From Streptomyces sp. S.PNR 29 (GTDB lineage: Bacteria > Actinomycetota > Actinomycetes > Streptomycetales > Streptomycetaceae), in the NCBI RefSeq assembly GCF_030386795.1, contig NZ_JANUQM010000010.1:248001-312000 (forward strand): a DNA stretch of 64,000 nt. The letters are read 5' to 3'. The notes beneath the pieces are model-generated. The model worked only from the letters and a program-made list of their open reading frames with translations, did no database searches and was not told the origin of the DNA. Every line of letters starts with the position of its first letter. The stretch's first letter is position 1. The translations under genes and the position numbers were made by a program. Below are positions 43,034 through 50,332 of the stretch, piece after piece.

Positions 43034-43819
43034 TCACGCCGGCGGCGGCGCGCTCTTGATCACCGCGAAGCGGGCCCCGTACGGGTCGGTGAGCTTGGCC
43101 ATGCGGCCGACGCCCTCCAGGTCCGTGGCGGGCATGCGGACCGTGCCGCCGAGTTCCTGGGCCTTGGCGACCACGGCGTCGGTGTCGGAGACCTCGAAGT
43201 ACGGCAGCCAGTACGCCTCGTCCTCCGCCGGGTCGTCGGCCAGCGGGACGATGCCGCCGAACATGGCGTCCTCCCCTTCACCAGCCGGGTTGACGGTGGT
43301 GTACGTGCCGCCCGGGAAGGTGACGGCGAAGGTCTCCAGACCGAGCGCGGCGCGGTAGAACGCGGCGGCCGCCGCCTCGTCCGCCGTGTACAGCTCGACC
43401 CAGCACAGCGAGCCGGGCTCCTGGACCACGTCGAGTCCCTTGGTGCGCCCGGGCTGCCATATCCCGAAGGACACGCCCGCCTGGTCGGCGAGGATGGCCA
43501 TGCGGCCCTGGTCCATCACGTCCATCGGCTGCATGCGCACCGAGCCGTGTGCCTGCTCGGCCGCCTTGGCCGTGGCGTCCGCGTCCGGACTCTGGAAGTA
43601 CACCGTCCAGGACGGCGGGCCCTGTTCCGGTGCGGTCTGCATGCCGCCGGCGGCGGTCTTCCCGGCGAGCTGGAAGAAGCCGTAACCGCCGGCCTCGGGC
43701 CCGCCCGACCGGAACTGCCAGCCGAACAGGCCGCCGTAGAAGGAGCTGGCGCCCTCGATGTCGGGTGTGCCGAGATCGATCCAGTTCGGAGCGCCGGTGA
43801 CATAACGGGTGGTGAGCAT
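43034..43819 (-). CDS. VOC-superfamily protein with two glyoxalase-like domains
   Basis: 261 residues made of two tandem VOC domains: first PNWIDLGTPDIEGASSFYGG with FGWQ, second CWVELYTADEAAAAAFYRAA with LGLETF, each ending in a glyoxalase-type strand (ILADQAGVSFGIWQP; LTDPYGARFAVIKS). Streptomycete paralogues are annotated as glyoxalase/bleomycin-resistance or hydroxylase-like proteins. ATG at 43819 with GAGGAGGG upstream. Biochemical role unknown. Confidence 0.9.
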   Translation of the reverse strand: MLTTRYVTGAPNWIDLGTPDIEGASSFYGGLFGWQFRSGGPEAGGYGFFQLAGKTAAGGMQTAPEQGPPSWTVYFQSPDADATAKAAEQAHGSVRMQPMDVMDQGRMAILADQAGVSFGIWQPGRTKGLDVVQEPGSLCWVELYTADEAAAAAFYRAALGLETFAVTFPGGTYTTVNPAGEGEDAMFGGIVPLADDPAEDEAYWLPYFEVSDTDAVVAKAQELGGTVRMPATDLEGVGRMAKLTDPYGARFAVIKSAPPPA

Positions 43820-44081
43820 CGCTGCCCTCCTCTGCCAAGTCCCGTTGTCCGTACTGCCGAGTCTTGCACCGCCCACTGACAATCGCCTCGCCGGTGACGG
43901 GGGGTGTTCCCTTGACTCTCGTGTGTTTCCGTCCTCGTTCGTTTCCGCCTTCGCGTGTGTCCGCGCGCCGCCGTGCGCTCCCGGGTGCGGCGGGGCAGCA
44001 TCGGGGCGGCCGGAGGGCCTGAACGGCCGCGTTGATCCCGCGTTGATCGAACGTTTTTCGGCGCCCGGCACGATCCTGGTC

Positions 44082-44360
44082 ATGCTCATCGAAACGATCA
44101 CGTCGCCCGATCTCGCGTGGCAGGAGCAGGCGTTGTGCGCACAGACCGGGGGCGACTTCTTCTTCCCCGAGCCCGGCAGCTCGGTACGAGAGGCGAAGCG
44201 GATCTGCGGCCTGTGCCCGATCCGCTCGGCCTGCCTGGAGTACGCGCTGGACAACGACGAGCGCTTCGGCGTCTGGGGCGGTCTGTCCGAGAAGGAACGG
44301 CTGGAGCTCAGGCGCGCGCGCCCCGGGTTTCGGGTCGTCGCCCCCACCGACGCCGCTTGA
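44082..44360 (+). CDS. WhiB-family [4Fe-4S] transcription factor
   Basis: 92 residues. Four cluster cysteines: one in QEQALCAQTGGDFFFPEPG and three in RICGLCPIRSACLEYAL, then the GVWGG turn (RFGVWGGLSEKERLELRRAR) and a basic C-terminus. Members of this family bind the housekeeping sigma factor and switch developmental, redox or resistance genes. ATG at 44082 has no strong Shine-Dalgarno site. It stands alone with 262 bp of non-coding sequence in front. Confidence 0.93.
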   Translation: MLIETITSPDLAWQEQALCAQTGGDFFFPEPGSSVREAKRICGLCPIRSACLEYALDNDERFGVWGGLSEKERLELRRARPGFRVVAPTDAA

Positions 44361-44414
44361 CGGACACGGACGCCCTTAAACGGCGCGAAGACCCCCGCAG
44401 GACGGGCTCCCCGC

Positions 44415-44713
44415 ATGACCCGCACCACCCCGCGGCACGAGGCCGAGAGCCTGCTGGACCTCCTCGACCCGCTTTCCCACGCGCAGCCTGCGGGAACTCA
44501 CCCGGTGGGCAAGGGCGCCGGCGCCGCTTCAGCCGGTGCTCGACGAACTCGAACGCCGCGGGTCCTACGGGCGGCAGGCCCTCCTGGCCGAGGCGGGGCG
44601 GCTCGCCGCGCACGGACCCGCCCCCGGGCCGCGACCAGCCGCGCGCCCTGCGCCGCCACCCGGTCGCCGACGTACGGGACGCGGCACTGGAGGAGGCGAC
44701 GGCGTTCGGGTGA
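44415..44713 (+). pseudogene. Small gene broken by apparent frameshifts
   Basis: Three successive frames carry streptomycete-like coding sequence that fits end to end: MTRTTPRHEAESLLDLLDPL (ATG 44415), then in the next frame TRSLRELTRWARAPAPLQPV followed by LDELERRGSYGRQALLAEAG, then in the third frame ALRRHPVADVRDAALEEATA and a stop at 44711-44713. Together they would make a protein of about 100 residues. I do not recognise the family; the last part looks like a HEAT-type helix pair. Either a pseudogene or sequence errors. Confidence 0.45.
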
Positions 44714-44767
44714 AGCGACGCGCAGCCCTCGCGCCCTCGCCGGGCCGGGCCCCGTGCCCCCGGTCCG

Positions 44768-45742
44768 TCAGCCCCCGGCCCGGGCCGCCATCCGCGCCTT
44801 CCGCGCCGCCAGCTTCTCGTCGAACTTGGCGGCCTCCGCGTCCAGCCCGCCCATGAACAGGCCCAGCTCCTCCTGCGCCTGCCGCCCTTCGGGGCCGAGG
44901 CCGTCGATCTCCATGATCTTCAGGAAGCGCAGCACGGGCTGGAGCACGTCGTCGTGGTGGATGCGCAGGTTGTACACCTCGCCGATGGCCATCTGGGCGG
45001 CGGCGCGCTCGAAGCCGGGGATGCCGTGGCCCGGCATGCGGAAGTTCACGACCACGTCCCGCACCGCCTGCATGGTCAGGTCGGGCGCGATCTCGAAGGC
45101 GGCCTTCAGCAGGTTCCGGTAGAAGACCATGTGCAGGTTCTCGTCGGTCGCGATGCGGGCCAGCATGCGGTCGCACACCGGGTCACCGGACTGGTGGCCG
45201 GTGTTGCGGTGCGAGATGCGGGTGGCCAGCTCCTGGAAGGCGACGTAGGCCACCGAGTGCAGCATCGAGTGGCGGTTGTCCGACTCGAAGCCCTCGCTCA
45301 TGTGGGCCATGCGGAACTGCTCCAGCTTGTCCGGGTCGACCGCGCGCGAGGTGAGCAGGTAGTCCCGCATCACGATGCCGTGCCGGCCCTCCTCCGCGGT
45401 CCAGCGGTGCACCCAGGTGCCCCAGGCGCCGTCGCGGCCGAAGAGGGAGGCGATCTCGTGGTGGTAGCTGGGGAGGTTGTCCTCCGTCAGCAGGTTCACC
45501 ACCAGCGCGATCCGGCCGATCTCGGTGACCTTGGACTGCTCCTTGTCCCAGGCCTCGCCGTCCTCGAACAGGCCGGGGAAGTTGCGGCCGTCGCTCCACG
45601 GCACGTACTCGTGCGGCATCCAGTCCTTGGCGATCTTCAGATGGCGGTTGAGCTCCTTTTCGACGACTTCCTCCAGTGCGTACAGCAGCCGGGCATCGGT
45701 CCAGACGGAGGGGCTGCCGAGGTGAGGGGAAGTGATCGTCAC
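44768..45742 (-). CDS. Acyl-[acyl-carrier-protein] desaturase (DesA type)
   Basis: 324 residues, soluble di-iron desaturase. Iron ligands appear in LTEDNLPSYHHEI, TAEEGRHGIVMRDYL and ATDENLHMVFYRNLL. Introduces a double bond into ACP- (or CoA-) bound saturated fatty acids, with ferredoxin as donor. GTG at 45742 has GGAG upstream. The region in front carries three 15-bp repeats (separate entry) that are probably regulator sites. Confidence 0.94.
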   Translation of the reverse strand: MTITSPHLGSPSVWTDARLLYALEEVVEKELNRHLKIAKDWMPHEYVPWSDGRNFPGLFEDGEAWDKEQSKVTEIGRIALVVNLLTEDNLPSYHHEIASLFGRDGAWGTWVHRWTAEEGRHGIVMRDYLLTSRAVDPDKLEQFRMAHMSEGFESDNRHSMLHSVAYVAFQELATRISHRNTGHQSGDPVCDRMLARIATDENLHMVFYRNLLKAAFEIAPDLTMQAVRDVVVNFRMPGHGIPGFERAAAQMAIGEVYNLRIHHDDVLQPVLRFLKIMEIDGLGPEGRQAQEELGLFMGGLDAEAAKFDEKLAARKARMAARAGG

Positions 45743-45799
45743 GGGTACTCCAGGGGGACGTGCGGCACAACGGAGAAACCGGCGGGCGGCGCCGGGAAC

Positions 45800-45844
45800 C
45801 TACGGGATCGTAGGCTACGAACCCGTAGGTTACGAAGTCGTAGG
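45800..45844. promoter_or_regulatory. Three tandem 15-bp repeats before the desaturase gene
   Basis: CTACGGGATCGTAGG (45800-45814), CTACGAACCCGTAGG (45815-45829) and TTACGAAGTCGTAGG (45830-45844) follow each other without gap. Each is itself near-palindromic (CTACG-N4-CGTAG). They lie 58 bp upstream of the desaturase start, where a promoter would be. The form is that of TetR-type operators in series; the cognate regulator is not in the window as far as I can tell. Confidence 0.75.
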
Positions 45845-45897
45845 TTAAGTGCGCTGTAAAGAGCGCTGATCAGCCAGGCCCCTGCGGGCATGCACGA

Positions 45898-45927
45898 CAG
45901 CCCCGGGACCCGCAGGTCCCGGGGCTG
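45898..45927 (-). terminator. Stem-loop terminator downstream of the DDAH-like gene
   Basis: CAGCCCCGGGACC (45898-45910), loop CGCA, then GGTCCCGGGGCTG (45915-45927): a perfect 13-bp GC-rich stem starting 23 bp after the stop codon of the DDAH-like gene. It also separates that gene from the desaturase promoter region. No U-run, as is common in streptomycetes. Confidence 0.8.
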
Positions 45928-45949
45928 AACGGGCGGTCGCGCCACCCGG

Positions 45950-46726
45950 TCAGGCATACAGCTCCCGCAGCCGCACCGAGAGGCACGTCACACAGCCTTC
46001 GAGCTTCTCGAACTCGCTGATGTCGACCACGACCGGCTCATGACCGAGGTCCGCCAGCAGCTCCGCCGTCTTCGGCGCGCTGGCCGCCATCAGCAGCTTG
46101 GCGCCGCCGAGCAGCACCACGTGCGCCCCGGACTCCTCCGGCACCGGCAGGAAGCGGGAGAACAGCGAGGGCGCGTCCATCTTCGGGATGTGCCCGATGA
46201 CCGTCCCGTCCGGCAGCGCCGTGACCGCCGTCTTCAGGTGCAGCACCTTGCTCACGGGGACGGCGACGACCCGCGCGCCGAGCGGCTCGAAGGCGGCGCG
46301 CAGTTGCTGGACGCCGGCCGCGTTGGTGCGGCCGCCGCGGCCGACGTAGATCGTGTCGCCGACCTTCAGCACATCACCGCCCTCCAGGGTGCCCGGCTCC
46401 CAGATCCAGTTCACCGAGCAGCCCAGCTGGGCCACGGCCTCCTCGACCCCGGCGGTCTCGGCGCGCCGGGACTCGGCACCGGGCCTGGTGATCAACGCCA
46501 CGTTCTTGTACATGACGACCGCGTCCTCGACGAACACCGAGTCGGGACAGTCGTCCTCCGGATCCACCTCGATGGTCTCCCAGCCGTGCGTGCGCAGGGC
46601 TTCGACATAGGCCTCCCACTGCGCGACCGCGAGGTCGACATCGACCTTCTCCCGCTCGATGTGGGTCACCAGGCCTTCGGCGAGGCGCGGGCTGGGGCGG
46701 CGTACGAGGGCCTTCTTGCTGGGCAC
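45950..46726 (-). CDS. ddaH: DDAH-like amidinotransferase-fold hydrolase (dimethylarginine dimethylaminohydrolase)
   Basis: 258 residues, pentein fold. Substrate-guanidine binding and catalytic parts: PEDDCPDSVFVEDAVVMYKN, GTLEGGDVLKVGDTIYVGRG, catalytic histidine in KVLHLKTAVTALPDG, catalytic cysteine near the C-terminus in LEGCVTCLSVRLRELYA. Hydrolyses methylated arginines to citrulline and methylamines. GTG at 46726 has GGAG 9 nt upstream; the open frame runs further upstream without conserved content. Confidence 0.92.
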   Translation of the reverse strand: MPSKKALVRRPSPRLAEGLVTHIEREKVDVDLAVAQWEAYVEALRTHGWETIEVDPEDDCPDSVFVEDAVVMYKNVALITRPGAESRRAETAGVEEAVAQLGCSVNWIWEPGTLEGGDVLKVGDTIYVGRGGRTNAAGVQQLRAAFEPLGARVVAVPVSKVLHLKTAVTALPDGTVIGHIPKMDAPSLFSRFLPVPEESGAHVVLLGGAKLLMAASAPKTAELLADLGHEPVVVDISEFEKLEGCVTCLSVRLRELYA

Positions 46727-46935
46727 GAGCGGGACTCCGTGGGAGGGGACGTATCGGATGGTGCGTGTCGGTCGGACGTGTCCGGGACGGCTTCGACGGT
46801 GCTTGCGGGATCGGCCGAAAACCGTCGGGGCCGACGAACCATCATGCAGGGCGGGGCCGCGGGGCGACACCCCCGGGCATCCGAAAGGGGCACCTGGGCG
46901 TGGTCCGGGCTTCGGCCGTCGGCACCGGGCCGGGC

Positions 46936-47307
46936 TCACATGACGAACGTGGCGTTGCGCAGGGCGAGGCAGAACGCGACGACACCGCCGACCCACAGAC
47001 CCAGGGTGCCGAGCAACGCGCCCGTGGCGGCCGAGACTCCCGGGCGACGGCCCAGCGCCGTGCCGACCATCCAGAAGAGGCCCGCTCCGAACGACGGCGC
47101 CCCGCATATCAGCACGGCGGCGTTCTCCAGCGATCGCCTGGCCTCGTGGTTGGCGCGCCAGTCGAAGTCGCTCTTGTTCTCGATCGCGTCATGAGCCGCG
47201 TACCCCAGCCCCACCACCAGAGGCAACAGGAGCACGGCCGTCACCACGAGAAGCGTGACGACCGTGCGAGTGCCGCGCGCGGGCGTCGTGTCCGGAGAGT
47301 CCGTCAT
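46936..47307 (-). CDS. Small membrane protein, three predicted helices
   Basis: 123 residues from the ATG at 47307 (an in-frame GTG/ATG at 47343 is less likely). Hydrophobic stretches: TVVTLLVVTAVLLLPLVVGL, SFGAGLFWMVGTALG and SAATGALLGTLGLWVGGVVA with the following FCLAL. Not recognised. Between the DDAH-like gene and the resistance block; 209 bp of non-coding sequence separate it from the former. Confidence 0.6.
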   Translation of the reverse strand: MTDSPDTTPARGTRTVVTLLVVTAVLLLPLVVGLGYAAHDAIENKSDFDWRANHEARRSLENAAVLICGAPSFGAGLFWMVGTALGRRPGVSAATGALLGTLGLWVGGVVAFCLALRNATFVM

Positions 47308-47376
47308 GCCCGCATCCTGCGCCGGAGTATGCCGCCGCACCATCCGTCCGCGTACTCAGATGTCCCGGCGGGCCGG

Positions 47377-48327
47377 TCACGCGAGCGGGGCCCACCTGGA
47401 CCGGAGTTCGTCCCGCAGCCGCCGGGCGACCTGGCCCATGAGGGCCTCGGCGCCGGGCTGCCTGCCGGCAGCCACCCGGGACTCGGTCAGCACGGCGATG
47501 GCGTAGCTCCGGCCGTCGGCGTGCTCGACGACGCCGACCTCGTGGCGCAGATTGAGCAGCGTGCCGGTCTTCGACGACCAGGTGGAGGAGTCGGAGGCGA
47601 AGTCCGGGGCGAGGCGGTGGCGCATGAGGTTGTCGGCCATGAGGCCGCGTACGCGTGCCGCGACGTCGGGGTGGATCGCCGACTCCTCGGTGCCCGCGGC
47701 GCCGGGCCGCGACTGCCAGACCGCCTGGAGGAGGTCGACGAAGGCGCGTGCCGTGCCGGTGTTGGCGCGCGAGATGTCGAGCTGCGGCAGCCGGTGGCCG
47801 CGCCCGGGGGTGCCTGCGTCGATCGCGAGGGCGTGCGCGAGATGCACGTCCTCCGGGTCGAATCGTTCCTCCGGGGTCTCCATCAGCTCCTGCATGGTGT
47901 GGCGTACCGCGATGCCCCGCAACCCCCACCGCTGCAGACTTGCCGCGACCCGGGAGGGCGGGGTGAGCGCGAAGAGGGCGTCGGCGGCGCCGCTGTCGCT
48001 GATGCTGATGCTGAGGTAGAGCAAGTCGTCCACGGCGATGTGGGCGGCGTGACGGAACCGGCTCAGGCCGGTCGGCCCCGGGGTGGTGATCCGTCCGGGC
48101 GGCACCTCGATCACCATGGCGCCGTCGAGCTCACCGAGCCGGACGCGTTCCAGCGTCGCCAGGGCGAGGGGGACCTTCACGAGGGACGCGACGGGGTACT
48201 CGATGTCGGGGTCGATCCCGACCTCCTCGCCCGTCTCCAGGTCGCGTACCAGGAACGAGCCGTGCAGCCCGCCGTCGCGCAGCGTCCGGCGCAGTTCCCT
48301 CAGGAGCCGGTCGGTACCCGTGGTCAC
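47377..48327 (-). CDS. Serine hydrolase of the class A beta-lactamase fold, BlaB-like regulator
   Basis: 316 residues without signal peptide. Active-site serine motif YPVASLVKVPLALATLERV (S-x2-K), SDSGAADALFAL in the place of SDN, and SSKTGTLLNLRHEVGVVEH (KTG). Cytoplasmic beta-lactamase-fold protein translated from the same message as the LysR gene (GTGA overlap). In Streptomyces cacaoi the pair blaA (LysR) - blaB (such a serine-protein) controls the divergent beta-lactamase gene blaL; the layout here is the same, so a sensor role rather than hydrolysis is likely. Confidence 0.85.
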   Translation of the reverse strand: MTTGTDRLLRELRRTLRDGGLHGSFLVRDLETGEEVGIDPDIEYPVASLVKVPLALATLERVRLGELDGAMVIEVPPGRITTPGPTGLSRFRHAAHIAVDDLLYLSISISDSGAADALFALTPPSRVAASLQRWGLRGIAVRHTMQELMETPEERFDPEDVHLAHALAIDAGTPGRGHRLPQLDISRANTGTARAFVDLLQAVWQSRPGAAGTEESAIHPDVAARVRGLMADNLMRHRLAPDFASDSSTWSSKTGTLLNLRHEVGVVEHADGRSYAIAVLTESRVAAGRQPGAEALMGQVARRLRDELRSRWAPLA

Positions 48328-49232
48328 GCGGCCTCCTCCGCGCGCTCCGCCGGGGCGCCGAGACACCGGGCGATACCGCGGGCGCACGCCTGGCGCACGC
48401 GGGCGGCCTCGGCGTCCGTCTCGTCGGCGACGACCAAGGAGAAGCCACGTGCGAAGCCTGCGTCGAGCTCGCCTACGGGACGCCAGTGCAGGCTCAGTTC
48501 CCGGGCCTGCGCGGCCGAGCACAGCAGGGCGTCACCCCGGCTCAGCACGTCCGCCGCGGCGGCGGCCACGGACGGGGCCACGGCCAGCTGCGCCGGGCGC
48601 AGCCCGACGGCGTCACGTAAGCGGGCGAGACGGTCTCTGACATGCGGCACGTCGTCCTCCGGCTGGAGCCATACACGCCGGGCCCGCTGATCACGATCGG
48701 CCCGGCCGGGTCGCAGGGTGTCCAGGTAGACCGGCCCGCCGCCCGGGTCGTCCGCCACCGCCAGACCCAGCCGCACCGTCCAGGCCGCCTCGGTGGGAGC
48801 CACCGCCAGCAGCGCCGCACGCACCTGCCGGGACGTGACGAGTCCGGCGCGCTCCGCGGGCCCGGCTGGACGCGGGTCGAGGAGGACTCCCTGGTCGTGG
48901 GCCTCGGCGATGAGGCGGGCAAGGGCCCCGGTGGAGCAGATGGCGGGGACGGCGAGCCGCAGTGGCCTGCGCCGCGCGGCCTCCGCCTCGGTCTCCAGCC
49001 GGTCGGCGACCTGCACCAGCTGCCTGGCCAGCGGAAGCATGTCCCGGCCGAACGGGGTCAGCGTCACCGCGCGTGACGACCGCTCCAACAGCCGTTCACC
49101 CAGGCGTTGTTCCAGCGCGGCGACCCGGCGGCTGACGACGGACTGGGCCGTCCGGGCCGCAGCGGCGCCCACCGTGAAACTGCCGTGCTCGCTCACATGA
49201 ACGAACGCCCGGCATGCCGCTACAAGATCCAC
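48324..49232 (-). CDS. LysR-family regulator, BlaA-like activator of the beta-lactamase gene
   Basis: 302 residues. HTH at the N-terminus (VDLVAACRAFVHVSEHGSFT, VGAAAARTAQSVVSRRVAAL, EQRLGERLLERSSRAVTLTP), then the LysR substrate domain. Divergent from the class A beta-lactamase gene with a 158-bp gap. Codon 205 is TTA (48618-48620), so translation should depend on the bldA tRNA. GTG at 49232 chosen; GTG at 49241 would add three residues; neither has a Shine-Dalgarno site. Confidence 0.9.
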   Translation of the reverse strand: MDLVAACRAFVHVSEHGSFTVGAAAARTAQSVVSRRVAALEQRLGERLLERSSRAVTLTPFGRDMLPLARQLVQVADRLETEAEAARRRPLRLAVPAICSTGALARLIAEAHDQGVLLDPRPAGPAERAGLVTSRQVRAALLAVAPTEAAWTVRLGLAVADDPGGGPVYLDTLRPGRADRDQRARRVWLQPEDDVPHVRDRLARLRDAVGLRPAQLAVAPSVAAAAADVLSRGDALLCSAAQARELSLHWRPVGELDAGFARGFSLVVADETDAEAARVRQACARGIARCLGAPAERAEEAA

Positions 49233-49242
49233 GGGCCCCACT

Positions 49243-49257
49243 ATGCCAAAACAGCAT
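49243..49257. promoter_or_regulatory. T-N11-A type palindrome in the LysR/beta-lactamase gap
   Basis: ATGCCAAAACAGCAT has ATGC and GCAT arms around seven bases and matches the T-N11-A form of LysR binding sites. It lies immediately before the LysR start and about 135 bp before the beta-lactamase start. BlaA of S. cacaoi is known to bind sites of this type; use here is inferred. Confidence 0.5.
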
Positions 49258-49390
49258 GGAACCGAGCGTCCGGGTCTTGGACCACCGCACGGATCAGGCC
49301 GGACAGTGGTCTTCGCTCCGGGAAGCGTTCGTTCCCCGTTTCCCGGACTTCGCGTTCCACAGGTCTTTCGACGGCTTGGAGGTCCATTCC

Positions 49391-50332
49391 ATGAAGCATC
49401 CGCTGCGCACACGCCGGGGCGCCGCCTGGGCGGCGGCCGGCTTACTCGCGCTCGGCGCGCTGCCGGGCTGCGGTCAGCAGACGGAGTCCGCGTCCGGCAC
49501 GTCCGCGGGCGCCGGGCGGTCCGCGGCACCGGCGGCGGCCACGAAGCCCACCGCTCCCGAGTTCCGGAAACTGGAGCGCGAGTTCGACGCGCGGCTGGGC
49601 GTCTACGCCCTCGACACCGGCACGGGCCGGACGGTCGCCTACCAGGCGGACGAACGGTTCGCGTACGCCTCCACGTTCAAGGCGCTGGCGGCGGGTGCCG
49701 TACTCCGCAAGTACGGTACGGAGGGCATCGACAAGGTGGTCAGGTACTCGCGCGACGACCTGATCGAGAACTCGCCCGTGACCGACAGCTTCGTCGAGAC
49801 CGGGATGAGCCTGCGCGGGCTGTGTGCCGCCACCCTCTGGTACAGCGACAACACGGCGGTCAACCTGCTCCTGGACGAGCTCGGCGGGCCCGACGGCCTG
49901 GAGAAGGTGCTGGAGGAACTCGGCGACGACGTCACCGAGATGGACCGGTACGAGCCGGACATGAGCGACGGCGTGCCGGGCGACATCCGCGACACCAGCA
50001 CACCGCGCGCCATGGCCGGGAGCCTGCGGGCGTTCCTGCTCGGCGACGCCCTGGAACGGGACGAACGCAGGCTCCTGAGGCAGTGGATGGAGACGAACAT
50101 GACCGGCAGGACGCTCATCCGGGCCGGTCTCCCGGACGACTGGACCGTGGCCGACAAGAGCGGCACTGCCGGATACGGGGGCCGCAACAACATCGCCGTG
50201 GCCTGGCCGGACGACGGCGGCGACCCCATCGTCATGGCCGTCCTGACGAGCCGCGACAAGAAGGACGCCGAACGCCGCGACGCCCTGGTCGCCGAGGCCG
50301 CCACGGTCGCGGCCAAGGGCCTGGGCCGCTAG
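49391..50332 (+). CDS. bla: Class A beta-lactamase, lipoprotein
   Basis: 313 residues. Lipoprotein signal (GLLALGALPGCGQQ, lipobox LPGC). Class A motifs: S70-x2-K in FAYASTFKALAAGAV, SDN in LWYSDNTAVNLLLDEL, omega loop MDRYEPDMSDGVPGD, and the KTG triad as KSG in VADKSGTAGYGG. Glu166 is present, but position 170, usually Asn (EPELN), is Ser here. ATG at 49391 with GGAGG 8 nt upstream. Codon 18 is TTA (49442-49444). Hydrolyses penicillins outside the membrane, probably induced through the BlaA/BlaB-like pair. Last 4 bp overlap the convergent UvrA2-like gene. Confidence 0.95.
   Translation: MKHPLRTRRGAAWAAAGLLALGALPGCGQQTESASGTSAGAGRSAAPAAATKPTAPEFRKLEREFDARLGVYALDTGTGRTVAYQADERFAYASTFKALAAGAVLRKYGTEGIDKVVRYSRDDLIENSPVTDSFVETGMSLRGLCAATLWYSDNTAVNLLLDELGGPDGLEKVLEELGDDVTEMDRYEPDMSDGVPGDIRDTSTPRAMAGSLRAFLLGDALERDERRLLRQWMETNMTGRTLIRAGLPDDWTVADKSGTAGYGGRNNIAVAWPDDGGDPIVMAVLTSRDKKDAERRDALVAEAATVAAKGLGR

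Noticed and set aside
44308..44613. Minus-strand 101-codon frame
   Set aside because: Shadow opposite the split gene; no start signal and no recognisable sequence.
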